64,000 nucleotides of DNA from JAJDIA01 sp031555735 (lineage in GTDB: Bacteria; Bacteroidota; Bacteroidia; Bacteroidales; Tannerellaceae), in assembly GCA_031555735.1 (NCBI GenBank), contig JAVBUE010000033.1, forward strand, positions 29,644 to 93,643, given 5' to 3'. The notes below the pieces were generated by a model. The model did not search any database, was not told the DNA's origin, and worked only from the letters and a program-made list of their open reading frames with translations. The position numbers and the translations under genes were made by a program. Shown here in pieces: positions 27,675-36,298 of the stretch (positions are counted from its first letter, which is position 1; each line of letters begins with the position of its first letter).

Positions 27675-28046
27675 TTACTTTTTTAGCAGGGTGATCTGTT
27701 CGACCAACGCCCGGAGTTCTTCCACGGAGATCTTTTCTTCTTCCACGAGTGTGCTGACTACGCGGGTATAGGAGCTGTCGAAGTATTTGTGTACGAGCGT
27801 ATGCAGCGATTTCTCCCGGTAGGCTTCCTGACTGACAGAGGCGTAGTATTGATAGGTATTGCCATAGACCTTGTATCCGATATAGCCTTTTTCCTCCAGC
27901 ACGCGGACGATGGTGGACAGTGTATTGTAGTGGGGTCTGGGCTCCGGTTGAAGCTCCAGCAGTTCTTTGATGAACAACGGGCCGTTTTCCCAGAAACAGG
28001 AAAGGATCTCTTCTTCTTTGGGGGTTAACTTCTTCATTTCCGACAT
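27675..28046 (-). CDS. BlaI/MecI/CopY-family repressor
   Basis: 123 aa from MSEMKKLTPKEEEILSCFW (an in-frame Met 7 codons upstream is possible). The winged helix is at residues 5-75 (STIVRVLEEKGYIGYKVYG), and the C-terminal dimerisation helices contain SVEELRALVEQITLLKK. Upstream of the M56 gene, as in sensor-protease/repressor pairs. A promoter with an overlapping inverted repeat lies just upstream, consistent with self-repression. Confidence 0.92.
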   Translation of the reverse strand: MSEMKKLTPKEEEILSCFWENGPLFIKELLELQPEPRPHYNTLSTIVRVLEEKGYIGYKVYGNTYQYYASVSQEAYREKSLHTLVHKYFDSSYTRVVSTLVEEEKISVEELRALVEQITLLKK

Positions 28047-28064
28047 GTATCTAATGTGACTCCA

Positions 28065-28109
28065 CAAACATAACTATAAATATTGATAAAACAACTACGG
28101 TTAATAGTT
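28065..28109 (-). promoter_or_regulatory. Promoter and probable operator of the BlaI-M56 pair
   Basis: On the minus strand TATGTTTG (28072-28065) is an exact -7 box, and GTTG (28095-28092) lies 19 bp upstream as a near -33 element. The inverted repeat AACTA-N7-TAGTT (28093-28109) overlaps the -33 region, and another AACTA occurs at 28073. This is the expected place for BlaI binding. Confidence 0.6.
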
Positions 28110-28292
28110 AAATCCGGACAATTAGCAATTATTCACATATTGTGTCTTTTTTTTCTTGCCGATCATGTCTTTTGGGCCACACTTAAGGTAACCGGGAATA
28201 TCCGGTTCCGCCTATTCTCCGGCAAGTAACAGGTAGAACTATCGTCAACATTAGGATGATCTGTTACAGGCATTCGTATGATCTCTTTGTTC

Positions 28293-28434
28293 CACAGCCG
28301 TGAACTCTTCTCTTCACAGCTGTGAAGTTTTCTTTTCACAGCCGTGAAGTTTTCTTTTCACGGCTGTGGAAAGAAGAGATCACAGCTGTGGAGAGAAGGC
28401 ACCACAGTCGTGGGATGATCCGTCCAGTGATGTG
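28293..28434. repeat. Intergenic repeat array 2: CACAGCTGTG-type words every 22 bp
   Basis: Seven copies of the palindromic word CACAG[C/T][C/T]GTG or a close variant begin at 28293, 28315, 28337, 28359, 28381, 28403 and 28425, exactly 22 bp apart. Spacers are TTCTTTT-like in the left half and GAGAGAAG-like in the right half, so the array is itself an imperfect inverted repeat (the first 33 bp match the inverse of 28360-28391 at about 29 positions). It lies in the divergent gap 28110-28640, which otherwise holds only the promoter of the plus-strand lipoprotein. No gene is supported there. Confidence 0.92.
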
Positions 28435-28578
28435 GAGCGATAAAAGCCTCCTAATCGCGACACTACTTCTTCCTATTGTTGACTATAGAAGATGCGGATG
28501 TTGGCAATAGAAGATACCGTTGACGTGCTATGAGGAAGGGATGCGAAATTGCCGGGACGCTTAAAAAAAAGCGCCTTT

Positions 28579-28611
28579 GTTGCCCATGCTATCAATATTA
28601 TTCTATCTTTG
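28579..28611 (+). promoter_or_regulatory. Promoter of the propeller lipoprotein gene
   Basis: TATCTTTG at 28604-28611 is an exact -7 match. GTTG at 28579-28582 lies 21 bp upstream; a full TTTG at 28576-28579 is 24 bp away. The start codon is about 30 bp downstream, giving a short leader. Confidence 0.6.
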
Positions 28612-28640
28612 CAGGAAGACTACCTGTTGAATCGATACCA

Positions 28641-29918
28641 ATGTATATGAAAGTGAGATTATTAACCCCGGTACTAATGCTATTGCTGTTCGGATGTAAA
28701 ACCGAACCGCAGGTGGAAACAGACCCCCTTGTCGTGCTCGATGTGACGCAGGCTTATCCGGAAAAAGCCATCCTGTTGTCGGACATTGCCGATATTACCT
28801 ACCTCCGCCTGAGTGATACGGATGAAGAATACCAGTTCGCCGGTGAACCCGTTTGTGTGACCGAACATTCGATCATCTGTGTCGATCCCGAATACAATGA
28901 AGTGCTGTTCTTCTCGAAAGACGGCCGCCCGCGGTCGAAGTTCGAATGGAAACGCTGGTTGCGTGGCGACAACCCTTACCTGATGGTGGTGGCCGCCTGT
29001 TACGATGAGGCGAAAGATGAACTGTTCGCGTTGGTGAACAACCGGATCGAGGTGCTGAGCGCTACCGGTACCCACAAGCGTACCCTTCCGCTCCCTGCCG
29101 GGACGGAGATATCCGAGATGCTCCTGTCGGGCGACGATGCCCTGCTGCTTTATGATAACGCCGTGCAGATGCGGCGCGTATCGGCCATGTTCGACCGGAT
29201 GGAAGGCCTCTCCGGACAAACGAAGAAGCCGGAAGAAGATAACGGTAAGCTCTTCCTCTGCCTGTCGCGGGAAGACGGCCGCCTGCTGGAGGAGGTAACC
29301 CTGCCGCACGACCATGATGTGGACCTGACCCAGGAACTCGAGATCGACGGGGAACCGACGGGTGCCGTCATCACCGGACGGATCGACCACATGGTGCAGT
29401 TGCCGGACGGTATCCTGCTGCACGATGCGGAAACGGATACCCTGTACCGGTGTGACAGTACCCGGATGCTAATCCCCGTTATGGTACAGACTCCCTCCAT
29501 GACGTCCCTGGAACCGCTGGTATATATTAACTCTTTCCTGGGAACGGCGCACTACCAGTTTATCGAACTGATCACCGTCAGGCTCGAAAACGGCCGCTAT
29601 CCCGCCGCATCGCTGGTGCGCAATAAGGAAGACGGGACCATCTCTACCCAGCGGATCATCTTCGACGATTACAAAACCAAGCCGCTGGCGATCACGCCCC
29701 GGATGATCACCCGCACGCAGAACGCCGGAGAAGCCTTCTTCATACTCACCGCCGAAGAGATACGCAAAGCGTTGTCCGCCAATGAGCTGACAGGCCCCCT
29801 GCAAACCCTGGCCGCTGCTGTTCCCAAGAACAGCATCAATCCTGTGTATGTACTGCTGAAATTCAAAAACGCCGGTAGCCAGTCGCCCCACCACTACCAG
29901 TTACATCCGGATAAATAG
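28641..29918 (+). CDS. Six-bladed beta-propeller lipoprotein (BF3164-like)
   Basis: About 425 aa from ATG28641 (or ATG28647, MKVRLLTPVLMLLLFGC). The longer frame to 28530 runs through the promoter and is rejected. The lipobox LLFGC gives a lipid-attached Cys. The start of the mature protein, LVVLDVTQAYPEKAILLSDI then ADITYLRL, is the hallmark of BF3164-like propeller lipoproteins common in Bacteroidales. Function is unknown. Its 3' end overlaps the dcuB relic on the other strand by 18 bp. Confidence 0.82.
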   Translation: MYMKVRLLTPVLMLLLFGCKTEPQVETDPLVVLDVTQAYPEKAILLSDIADITYLRLSDTDEEYQFAGEPVCVTEHSIICVDPEYNEVLFFSKDGRPRSKFEWKRWLRGDNPYLMVVAACYDEAKDELFALVNNRIEVLSATGTHKRTLPLPAGTEISEMLLSGDDALLLYDNAVQMRRVSAMFDRMEGLSGQTKKPEEDNGKLFLCLSREDGRLLEEVTLPHDHDVDLTQELEIDGEPTGAVITGRIDHMVQLPDGILLHDAETDTLYRCDSTRMLIPVMVQTPSMTSLEPLVYINSFLGTAHYQFIELITVRLENGRYPAASLVRNKEDGTISTQRIIFDDYKTKPLAITPRMITRTQNAGEAFFILTAEEIRKALSANELTGPLQTLAAAVPKNSINPVYVLLKFKNAGSQSPHHYQLHPDK

Positions 29919-30234
29919 CAGGCCGAGGGCGATGGATACCGCCGTGGCAATGAGGCCGGGTATCATAAAGGAGTGGTTGAGGACGTAACGGCCGATGCCC
30001 AGGGGACGCTCCGGACGTATCTTCGTCTCCGTCGCCACTTCGGCGATGACCGGCAGGACGGAATAGGCCACATGTCCGGTGCCTGCTACCAACGTAAACA
30101 GGTAGGTGACAAGGGGACTGAGGAGGGTGACGTGTTGCGGATGACGGCGCAGGAGGCGTTCCGCCCAGCCCGATCCCACCGAGGCGGGCGCCGGTGATGA
30201 TGGCGGTGAGTACGATGGCTAATTGCAGCAGCAT
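29901..30234 (-). pseudogene. Gutted relic of an anaerobic C4-dicarboxylate transporter (DcuA/DcuB type)
   Basis: Minus strand: the first ~24 codons (MLLQLAIVLTAIITGARLGG) match the DcuB N-terminus. After a frame change, 30160-29990 encodes AERLLRRHPQHVTLLSPLVT and YLFTLVAGTGHVAYSVLP, a central Dcu segment, up to IRPERPLG. The reading then jumps directly to GRYVLNHSFMIPGLIATAVS, the C-terminal end of the family. About 110 of ~440 residues remain, so at least two internal deletions occurred. DcuA/B exchange fumarate and succinate; this copy cannot do so. Confidence 0.82.
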
Positions 30235-30329
30235 AATGGGTTTGTCGCGTTGTTCATCGGAAGCCGTTGCAAATGTAGCTATTTTTATTTTTTAGCGGCC
30301 GGCTTTCGGCGTAATCAAATTATAATAAG

Positions 30330-30337
30330 TAAATTTG
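30330..30337 (+). promoter_or_regulatory. Candidate -7 box before the DUF4290-murA-rseP run
   Basis: TAAATTTG, an exact TAnnTTTG match, 22 bp before the DUF4290 start codon. The upstream TTTC at 30304-30307 (22-bp spacing) is a weak -33 candidate. Confidence 0.45.
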
Positions 30338-30359
30338 CCAGCTAAACATTTATTATAGG

Positions 30360-30986
30360 ATGAAATACAATACGGAAGAAAAACGACTGGCACTCCCGGA
30401 ATACGGACGCAACATCCAGAATATGGTGGACCACTGCCTGACGATTGAAGATCGGGCGGAACGGAAGCGTTGCGCGAATACCATTATCAATATTATGGGC
30501 AATATGTTCCCCCACTTGCGGGATGTGAACGACTTCAAACACATCCTCTGGGACCACCTCGCCATTATGGCGGATTTCAAGCTGGACATCGACTATCCGT
30601 ATGAGATCGTGAAGAAAGAAGACCTCCACTCGCGCCCGCCGCGGATCCCGTACAGCAGCCAACGGATGCGCTTCCGCCATTATGGACGGATGATGGAACT
30701 GATGGTTCATAAGGCCAGCGTGATGGAAGCGGGCAAGGAAAAGGAAGTGCTGGTGAAGATGCTGGCCAACCACATGAAGAAGTCGTACCTGACGTGGAAC
30801 AAAGACTCCGTGGACGACCGCAAGATATTCAAAGACCTCGACGATTTGTCGGAAGGACGGCTCGTCCTGGATGAAGAACAGCTGAAGCTGACCGAAAGCC
30901 GGGAGATCCTGGCGCGTAACGCCGCCGCACCAAGCCAGGGCGGCAGTACAAACAATAAGAAAAACCATCAACGCAAGAACCGATGA
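30360..30986 (+). CDS. DUF4290-family conserved protein
   Basis: 208-aa soluble, highly charged protein (MKYNTEEKRLALPEYGRNIQ, NMVDHCLTIEDRAERKRCAN) matching the conserved Bacteroidetes DUF4290 family, whose function is unknown. The C-terminus becomes Asn/Gln/Lys-rich (NNKKNHQRKNR). The stop overlaps the murA start by 4 bp, so it is translated with cell-wall synthesis genes. A role in that process is possible but only inferred. Confidence 0.8.
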   Translation: MKYNTEEKRLALPEYGRNIQNMVDHCLTIEDRAERKRCANTIINIMGNMFPHLRDVNDFKHILWDHLAIMADFKLDIDYPYEIVKKEDLHSRPPRIPYSSQRMRFRHYGRMMELMVHKASVMEAGKEKEVLVKMLANHMKKSYLTWNKDSVDDRKIFKDLDDLSEGRLVLDEEQLKLTESREILARNAAAPSQGGSTNNKKNHQRKNR

Positions 30987-32287
30987 GCTCGTTTGTGATC
31001 GAAGGGGGTTGCCGGATGTCGGGTGAGATCGTCCCCCAGGGCGCCAAGAACGAAGCCCTGGAAGTGATCTGCGCCGTCCTGCTGTCGGCGGAGAAAGTGA
31101 CGATCCACAATATCCCTGATATCCTGGATGTGAACAACCTGATCCAACTGCTGCGTAATATGCGGGTGAAGGTGGAACATATCTCGGCGGATACCTATAC
31201 GTTCCAGGCGGATGATATCGATCTGGAGTATCTGCGTACGGATGAGTTCCTGCGCCAGAGTGCTTCGCTCCGTGGATCGGTGATGATCGTCGGCCCGCTT
31301 ACCGCCCGTTTCGGACAGGCTTTGATCCCGAAGCCGGGGGGCGACAAGATCGGACGCCGCCGGCTGGATACCCATTTCACCGGCATACAGAAACTGGGCG
31401 CCTGCTTCACGTATGACGAGGATCGGCAGGTGTACGAGGTGAAAGCCGGCCGCCTCAAGGGGGCGTATATGTTGCTCGATGAGGCGTCGGTGACGGGTAC
31501 CGCCAATATCCTGATGGCCGCCGTGCTGGCCGAAGGGCGGACTACAATCTACAATGCGGCCTGCGAACCGTATCTCCAGCAATTATCGGAAATGCTCAAC
31601 CGGATGGGGGCGCGTATCTCGGGCGTGGGTTCCAACCTGCTTCTCATCGACGGGGTGGAATCGCTCGGCGGAACGGTGCATACCATCCTGCCGGACATGA
31701 TCGAGGTGGGTAGCTTTATCGGGATGGCTGCCATGACGGGATCGGATATCACCATCCGGAATACGGGGTATGACAAACTGGGCATCATCCCGGACGCGTT
31801 CAGGCGATTGGGTGTCACCGTGGAACAACGGGGCGACGATATCCATGTCCCTACGCACGACTCCTACGAAATAGATACGTTTATCGACGGGTCGATCATG
31901 ACGATCGCTGATGCGCCCTGGCCGGGACTGACGCCCGACCTGCTGAGTGTGTTCCTGGTGGTGGCTACGCAGGCGAAAGGCAGCGTGCTGATCCATCAGA
32001 AAATGTTTGAGAGCCGTTTGTTCTTTGTCGATAAACTGATCGATATGGGGGCGCAGATCATCCTTTGCGACCCGCACCGGGCGACAGTGATCGGACTGGG
32101 TAATCGTTTCCGGTTGCGCGGCTCTACCATGGTATCGCCGGATATCCGTGCGGGTATCGCCTTGCTGATCGCCGCCATGAGCGCCGAAGGTACGAGCCGA
32201 ATCCATAATATCGACCAGATCGACCGGGGATATCAGAATATAGACCGGCGCCTCAATGCGATCGGCGCACGAATCACCCGGCTATAA
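30983..32287 (+). CDS. murA: UDP-N-acetylglucosamine 1-carboxyvinyltransferase with Asp at the usual Cys position
   Basis: First committed step of peptidoglycan synthesis: transfers enolpyruvate from PEP to UDP-GlcNAc in the cytoplasm. 434 aa; the N-terminal QGAKNEALEVICAVLLS carries the conserved Lys-Asn pair. In the active-site loop the sequence is KPGGDKIGRRRLD: Asp121 stands where E. coli MurA has Cys115 (PGGCTIG). Enzymes with Asp here are known to be active and insensitive to fosfomycin. Lies between DUF4290 and rimM. Confidence 0.95.
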   Translation: MSSFVIEGGCRMSGEIVPQGAKNEALEVICAVLLSAEKVTIHNIPDILDVNNLIQLLRNMRVKVEHISADTYTFQADDIDLEYLRTDEFLRQSASLRGSVMIVGPLTARFGQALIPKPGGDKIGRRRLDTHFTGIQKLGACFTYDEDRQVYEVKAGRLKGAYMLLDEASVTGTANILMAAVLAEGRTTIYNAACEPYLQQLSEMLNRMGARISGVGSNLLLIDGVESLGGTVHTILPDMIEVGSFIGMAAMTGSDITIRNTGYDKLGIIPDAFRRLGVTVEQRGDDIHVPTHDSYEIDTFIDGSIMTIADAPWPGLTPDLLSVFLVVATQAKGSVLIHQKMFESRLFFVDKLIDMGAQIILCDPHRATVIGLGNRFRLRGSTMVSPDIRAGIALLIAAMSAEGTSRIHNIDQIDRGYQNIDRRLNAIGARITRL

Positions 32288-32294
32288 ATACGCT

Positions 32295-32816
32295 ATGATA
32301 CGGGAAGAGGAGGTATTCAAAATCGGACGTTTTGCCAAACCCCACGGGGTGAAGGGTGAGTTGTCGCTGGTGACGAACAGCGAGGTGTTCGAGGAAGCGG
32401 AAGATCCGTATCTCGTCTGTCCGATGGATGGCATCCTCGTTCCCTTCTTTATCGAAAGCTACCGCTACAAGAGCGGATCGGTGGTGTTGGTGAAGCTCGA
32501 ATGTGTGGACTCTGAAGAAGCTGCGCGCGCGTTTACCAACCTCGATGTGTATTATCCGCTGGATGCGGTGGAGGAAAGCGACCTGGTAGGCGACATGACG
32601 TGGGATAGCTTTGTGGGCTACACCGTAAACGACCTTGACGGAAACCTGCTGGGTGCGATCACGTCGGTGGACGACAGCACGGTGAATGTGCTCTTCCAGA
32701 TCGATTACCAGGGAGAGCCGTTGCTGTTCCCGGCCGCGGAAGAGTTGATTGCGTCGGTCGATCCCGCCGCGAGACAGATTACGGTACATGTGCCCGAAGG
32801 CTTACTGGATCTGTAA
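32295..32816 (+). CDS. rimM: Ribosome maturation factor RimM
   Basis: 173 aa from ATG32295 (MIREEEVFKIGRFAKPHGVK); the longer frame overlaps murA. RimM binds S19 and helps mature the 30S subunit head. The N-terminal barrel has the signature IGRFAKPHGVKGEL, and the C-terminal PRC-barrel has GYTVNDLDGNLLGAI and LFPAAEELI. Starts 7 bp after murA, within the same run of genes. Confidence 0.93.
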   Translation: MIREEEVFKIGRFAKPHGVKGELSLVTNSEVFEEAEDPYLVCPMDGILVPFFIESYRYKSGSVVLVKLECVDSEEAARAFTNLDVYYPLDAVEESDLVGDMTWDSFVGYTVNDLDGNLLGAITSVDDSTVNVLFQIDYQGEPLLFPAAEELIASVDPAARQITVHVPEGLLDL

Positions 32817-32829
32817 ATGAAAGGTGCTG

Positions 32830-33714
32830 ATGGAAGGAAAAAAGAAACATCCGAAAAAGAAATCATTCCAGACATTTTGGAGGGATATCCGGTTTAAATA
32901 CAAGCTTTCACTGTTCAACGAAAAAACACTGGAAGAGGTGTGGACGTTCCGCCTGTCGGGATTGTCGGCGCTTTCGGTGATCTTGTTGTATGGCTTCGTA
33001 TTGGTGATGGTTACCTCGCTGATCATCATCAAGACGCCGATACGCAACTACCTGCCCGGATACCTGCCGGCGGAAGTGCGTGAGCAGATCGTACAAAATA
33101 CGCTGCGCGCCGACTCGCTGGAACGGATGATCGCTATCCAGTCGCTCTACCTGAACAATATCGGTGGTATCCTGACGGGTACGTTGCCGATCGACTCCAT
33201 CCGGGCAATCGATTCGCTGGCGCAGGCCGACGTGAATTATGAAATTCCCCAGGGTAGGGAGGAGCAGGACTTCGTCGCCAAATTCGAGGAAGAAGAGAAA
33301 TACAACCTCTCGGCGATGAGTACGGCGAACAGGCTGGCGTCCGACGGGGTGTTCTTCTATAAACCGGTGAACGGGATCGTGTCGGCAGCCTATGAATCGG
33401 AGAAGCGCCATTATGGCATCGACCTGGTGGCCTCGTCACAGGAGAGCGTGCTGGCTACGCTCGACGGCACGGTGGTGTATGCCGGTTTTGATGCCGAATA
33501 CGGTAATGTGATCCAACTACAGCATAAAAACGGCTTCTTGTCCGTGTATAAGCATAATGAACTTTTGTTGAAACAAATCGGCGACCAGGTGGTGACCGGC
33601 GAAGCGATCGCTATCCTGGGGAATACCGGTACCCTGTCAACGGGTCCTCACCTGCATTTTGAGCTATGGTACAAGGGACAGCCGGTGAACCCGCAGGATT
33701 ATATCGCATTTTGA
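32830..33714 (+). CDS. Membrane-anchored M23 peptidase (LytM-type)
   Basis: 294 aa from ATG32830. A basic N-terminus (KKKHPKKKSF) is followed by one membrane helix at about 42-68 (SALSVILLYGFVLVMVTSLI) and a periplasmic region with helical stretch. The C-terminal LytM domain holds the zinc ligands HYGID (His194, Asp198) and GPHLHFELW (His274, His276). All M23 catalytic residues appear present, so it is probably an active peptidoglycan endopeptidase. dxr follows 2 bp after its stop. Confidence 0.88.
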   Translation: MEGKKKHPKKKSFQTFWRDIRFKYKLSLFNEKTLEEVWTFRLSGLSALSVILLYGFVLVMVTSLIIIKTPIRNYLPGYLPAEVREQIVQNTLRADSLERMIAIQSLYLNNIGGILTGTLPIDSIRAIDSLAQADVNYEIPQGREEQDFVAKFEEEEKYNLSAMSTANRLASDGVFFYKPVNGIVSAAYESEKRHYGIDLVASSQESVLATLDGTVVYAGFDAEYGNVIQLQHKNGFLSVYKHNELLLKQIGDQVVTGEAIAILGNTGTLSTGPHLHFELWYKGQPVNPQDYIAF

Positions 33715-33716
33715 GT

Positions 33717-34865
33717 ATGAAGAGACAATTAGCCTTGTTAGGATCGACCGGTTCCATCGGGACGCAGGCACTGGAAGTGGTGGAGGCGCATGCCGACTTG
33801 TTTGAGGTGTATGCCCTGACGGCCAATAACCAGGTGGACCTGCTGATCAACCAGGCGCGTACGTTCATGCCGGAAGTGGTGGTGATCGCCAACGAACAGA
33901 AATACCCCGAACTGGCGGAAGCGCTGGAAGACCTCCCCATCAAGGTATGGGCGGGGGAAGAGGCGATCGCCCAGGTGGTGCAGGCCGAACCGATCGATAT
34001 GGTGCTTACCGCCATGGTGGGCTATTCGGGACTGCGGCCGACGATCTCCGCCATCAAAGCGGGTAAAGCGATCGCGCTGGCAAATAAGGAGACGCTGGTG
34101 GTAGCCGGAGAACTGATCACCTCGCTGGCTGCCGAATATAAAGTGCCCATCCTGCCGGTGGATTCGGAACATTCGGCCATCTTCCAGTGTTTAAACGGTG
34201 AGTGGCAGAACCCGGTGGAGAAAGTGTTGCTCACGGCTTCGGGAGGGCCGTTCCGTACGAAATCGCTGGCCGAACTGGCTACGGTGACGAAAGCGCAGGC
34301 GCTGAAGCATCCGAACTGGAGCATGGGTGCGAAGGTGACGATCGATTCGGCTTCGATGATGAATAAGGGCTTCGAGATGATCGAAGCCAAATGGTTGTTC
34401 GGCCTCACGCCGGAACAGATTCAGGTGGTGGTGCATCCGCAGTCGGTGATCCATTCGATGGTGCAGTTTGCCGACGGTGGCGTGATGGCGCAGTTGGGGA
34501 TCCCGGACATGAAGTTGCCGATCGCATACGCGTTCTCGTACCCGAACCGGTTGTTCAGCCAGGCGCCGCGGCTGGATTTCAATGTCTATTCGACGCTGAC
34601 GTTCGAGGAACCGGATACGACCCGTTTCCGTAACCTGGGCTTTGCCTTCGACGCAGTACGGAAAGGGGGGAATATGCCTTGCATCCTGAACGCGGCCAAC
34701 GAAGTGGTGGTGGCTGCTTTCCTGCGTGACGACATCGGTTTCCTGCAAATGAGCGAGGTGATCGAACAGACCATGGAGAAAGCGTCCTTCGTCGCGTCTC
34801 CCACATACGACGATTATGTGGAGAGCGACAGGGAAGCACGGCGGATTGCTGCCGGTTTATTTTAG
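33717..34865 (+). CDS. dxr: 1-deoxy-D-xylulose 5-phosphate reductoisomerase
   Basis: Converts DXP to MEP with NADPH, the second step of the non-mevalonate isoprenoid pathway; 382 aa. The NADPH loop LLGSTGSIGTQAL is near the start, and PVDSEHSAIFQCL and SASMMNKGFEMIEAKWLFG are the metal/substrate segments. The start ATG33717 lies 2 bp past the M23 stop; the earlier frame overlaps that gene. rseP follows after 25 bp. Confidence 0.96.
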   Translation: MKRQLALLGSTGSIGTQALEVVEAHADLFEVYALTANNQVDLLINQARTFMPEVVVIANEQKYPELAEALEDLPIKVWAGEEAIAQVVQAEPIDMVLTAMVGYSGLRPTISAIKAGKAIALANKETLVVAGELITSLAAEYKVPILPVDSEHSAIFQCLNGEWQNPVEKVLLTASGGPFRTKSLAELATVTKAQALKHPNWSMGAKVTIDSASMMNKGFEMIEAKWLFGLTPEQIQVVVHPQSVIHSMVQFADGGVMAQLGIPDMKLPIAYAFSYPNRLFSQAPRLDFNVYSTLTFEEPDTTRFRNLGFAFDAVRKGGNMPCILNAANEVVVAAFLRDDIGFLQMSEVIEQTMEKASFVASPTYDDYVESDREARRIAAGLF

Positions 34866-34890
34866 TATCATATTAAAGCAGAAATAATTG

Positions 34891-36216
34891 ATGGAGACAT
34901 TTTTAATTAAAGCGCTACAGCTGATCCTTAGCTTGTCGATTCTGGTGTTGGTGCATGAGTTTGGGCATTTCTTGTTTGCCCGTATTTATAAGGTACGCGT
35001 GGAAAAGTTTTATCTTTTCTTCGACGCCTGGTTCGCCCTGTTCCGTTTTAAGCCGCATAACAGTGAGACGGAGTACGGGGTGGGATGGCTGCCGCTCGGC
35101 GGTTATTGCAAGATATCGGGGATGATCGACGAGAGTATGGACAAGGAGCAGATGGCGCAGCCGCCACAACCCTGGGAGTTCCGTTCGAAACCGGCTTTCC
35201 CGCGGTTGATGATCATGACGGCGGGGGTGATCTTTAATTTCATCCTGGCCTTATTCATCTATTCGATGATCCTGTTTGCCTGGGGAGATAGCTACCTGCC
35301 GTTGAAGAACCTGCCGCAGGGAATGTATTACAGTGATACGTTCAAAGCGATTGGTTTCCGCGACGGGGATGTCTTGCTGAAAGCGGATAACTCGGAACTC
35401 GAACGTTTCGGCACCGACAGCTTCCGTAAGGTGGTGGAGGCGCAGAACGTCACCGTGCTGCGCGATGGCGTGGAAACCGTGATCCCCATCCCCGAAGGGA
35501 TGATGCAACAGATGATGCGTGACAAGAAAGGGTTCGCTGCCTATCGGTTCCCGATGGTGGTGAAGGAGTTGGGCGGTACGGATGTACCGGCTGCCCTTGC
35601 CGGCATACAGCCCGGCGACAGCATTGTTTCCATCAACGAACAGGCTACACCTTCTTACGACGATGTGTCGGAAAAGCTGGCGGAAAATAAGGATGCGGCG
35701 ATCACCGTGGGCTTTTACCGGGACGGACTGCTCCAGTCTGCCGTATTGCATACGGATACGGCGGGTAAAATGGGTGTGAAGGCGATGAGCCCTTATGAAC
35801 TCTATAGCACGGTTACGCATACATACAGTTTCTTTGGTTCTTTCCCGGCAGGCATCAAGTTGGGTATTAACACGCTGAAAGGATATGTGAACGACATGAA
35901 ATATGTATTCACCAAAGAGGGGGCAGGCAGTATCGGTGGCTTCGGCACGATCGGTAACCTCTTCCCTGCCGAGTGGAACTGGAAGAAGTTCTGGGAACAG
36001 ACGGCTTTCCTGTCGGTGATCCTCGCCTTTATGAATATATTGCCGATCCCCGCGTTGGATGGCGGCCATGTGATGTTCCTGCTCTATGAGGTGGTTACCC
36101 GCCGAAAGCCGGGCGAGAAGTTCATGGAATATGCGCAGATTACCGGAATGGTCATCCTCTTCGGCCTATTGATCTGGGCGAACGGAAACGACATTATCCG
36201 GGCGTTGTTTAACTAA
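34891..36216 (+). CDS. rseP: RseP/site-2 family intramembrane zinc protease
   Basis: 441-aa polytopic protease that cleaves membrane proteins, typically anti-sigma factors, within the bilayer. HEFGH zinc motif at 22-26 in the first helix, the LDG motif in NILPIPALDGGHV near the C-terminus, and two PDZ-like regions between them (for example ALAGIQPGDSIVSINEQ). Pairing with dxr is common in bacteria. A bidirectional terminator follows. Confidence 0.93.
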   Translation: METFLIKALQLILSLSILVLVHEFGHFLFARIYKVRVEKFYLFFDAWFALFRFKPHNSETEYGVGWLPLGGYCKISGMIDESMDKEQMAQPPQPWEFRSKPAFPRLMIMTAGVIFNFILALFIYSMILFAWGDSYLPLKNLPQGMYYSDTFKAIGFRDGDVLLKADNSELERFGTDSFRKVVEAQNVTVLRDGVETVIPIPEGMMQQMMRDKKGFAAYRFPMVVKELGGTDVPAALAGIQPGDSIVSINEQATPSYDDVSEKLAENKDAAITVGFYRDGLLQSAVLHTDTAGKMGVKAMSPYELYSTVTHTYSFFGSFPAGIKLGINTLKGYVNDMKYVFTKEGAGSIGGFGTIGNLFPAEWNWKKFWEQTAFLSVILAFMNILPIPALDGGHVMFLLYEVVTRRKPGEKFMEYAQITGMVILFGLLIWANGNDIIRALFN

Positions 36217-36229
36217 CAGCGTCTGAAGA

Positions 36230-36297
36230 AAAAGAAAAGGGGAGTGTGTCATAAGTCCATCATTAGCACACAGATGACACAGCTTCCTCTTTCTTTT
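36230..36297. terminator. Bidirectional terminator between rseP and ald
   Basis: Imperfect stem of about 20 bp: left arm 36230-36252 (AAAAGAAAAGG..TGTGTCAT) pairs with 36274-36297 (ATGACACAGC..TTCTTTT). A-run on the left and T-run on the right suit termination in both directions for the two convergent genes. Confidence 0.7.
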
Positions 36298-36298
36298 A

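Noticed and set aside
28293..28434. CRISPR array
   Set aside because: Units are contiguous 22-bp repeats with no unique spacers of usual length, and no cas genes are present.
18104..28559. Shared 13-bp word ATTGCCGGGACGC before the fimbrillin and propeller genes
   Set aside because: A 13-bp match between two places in 64 kb is expected by chance, and the surrounding bases differ.
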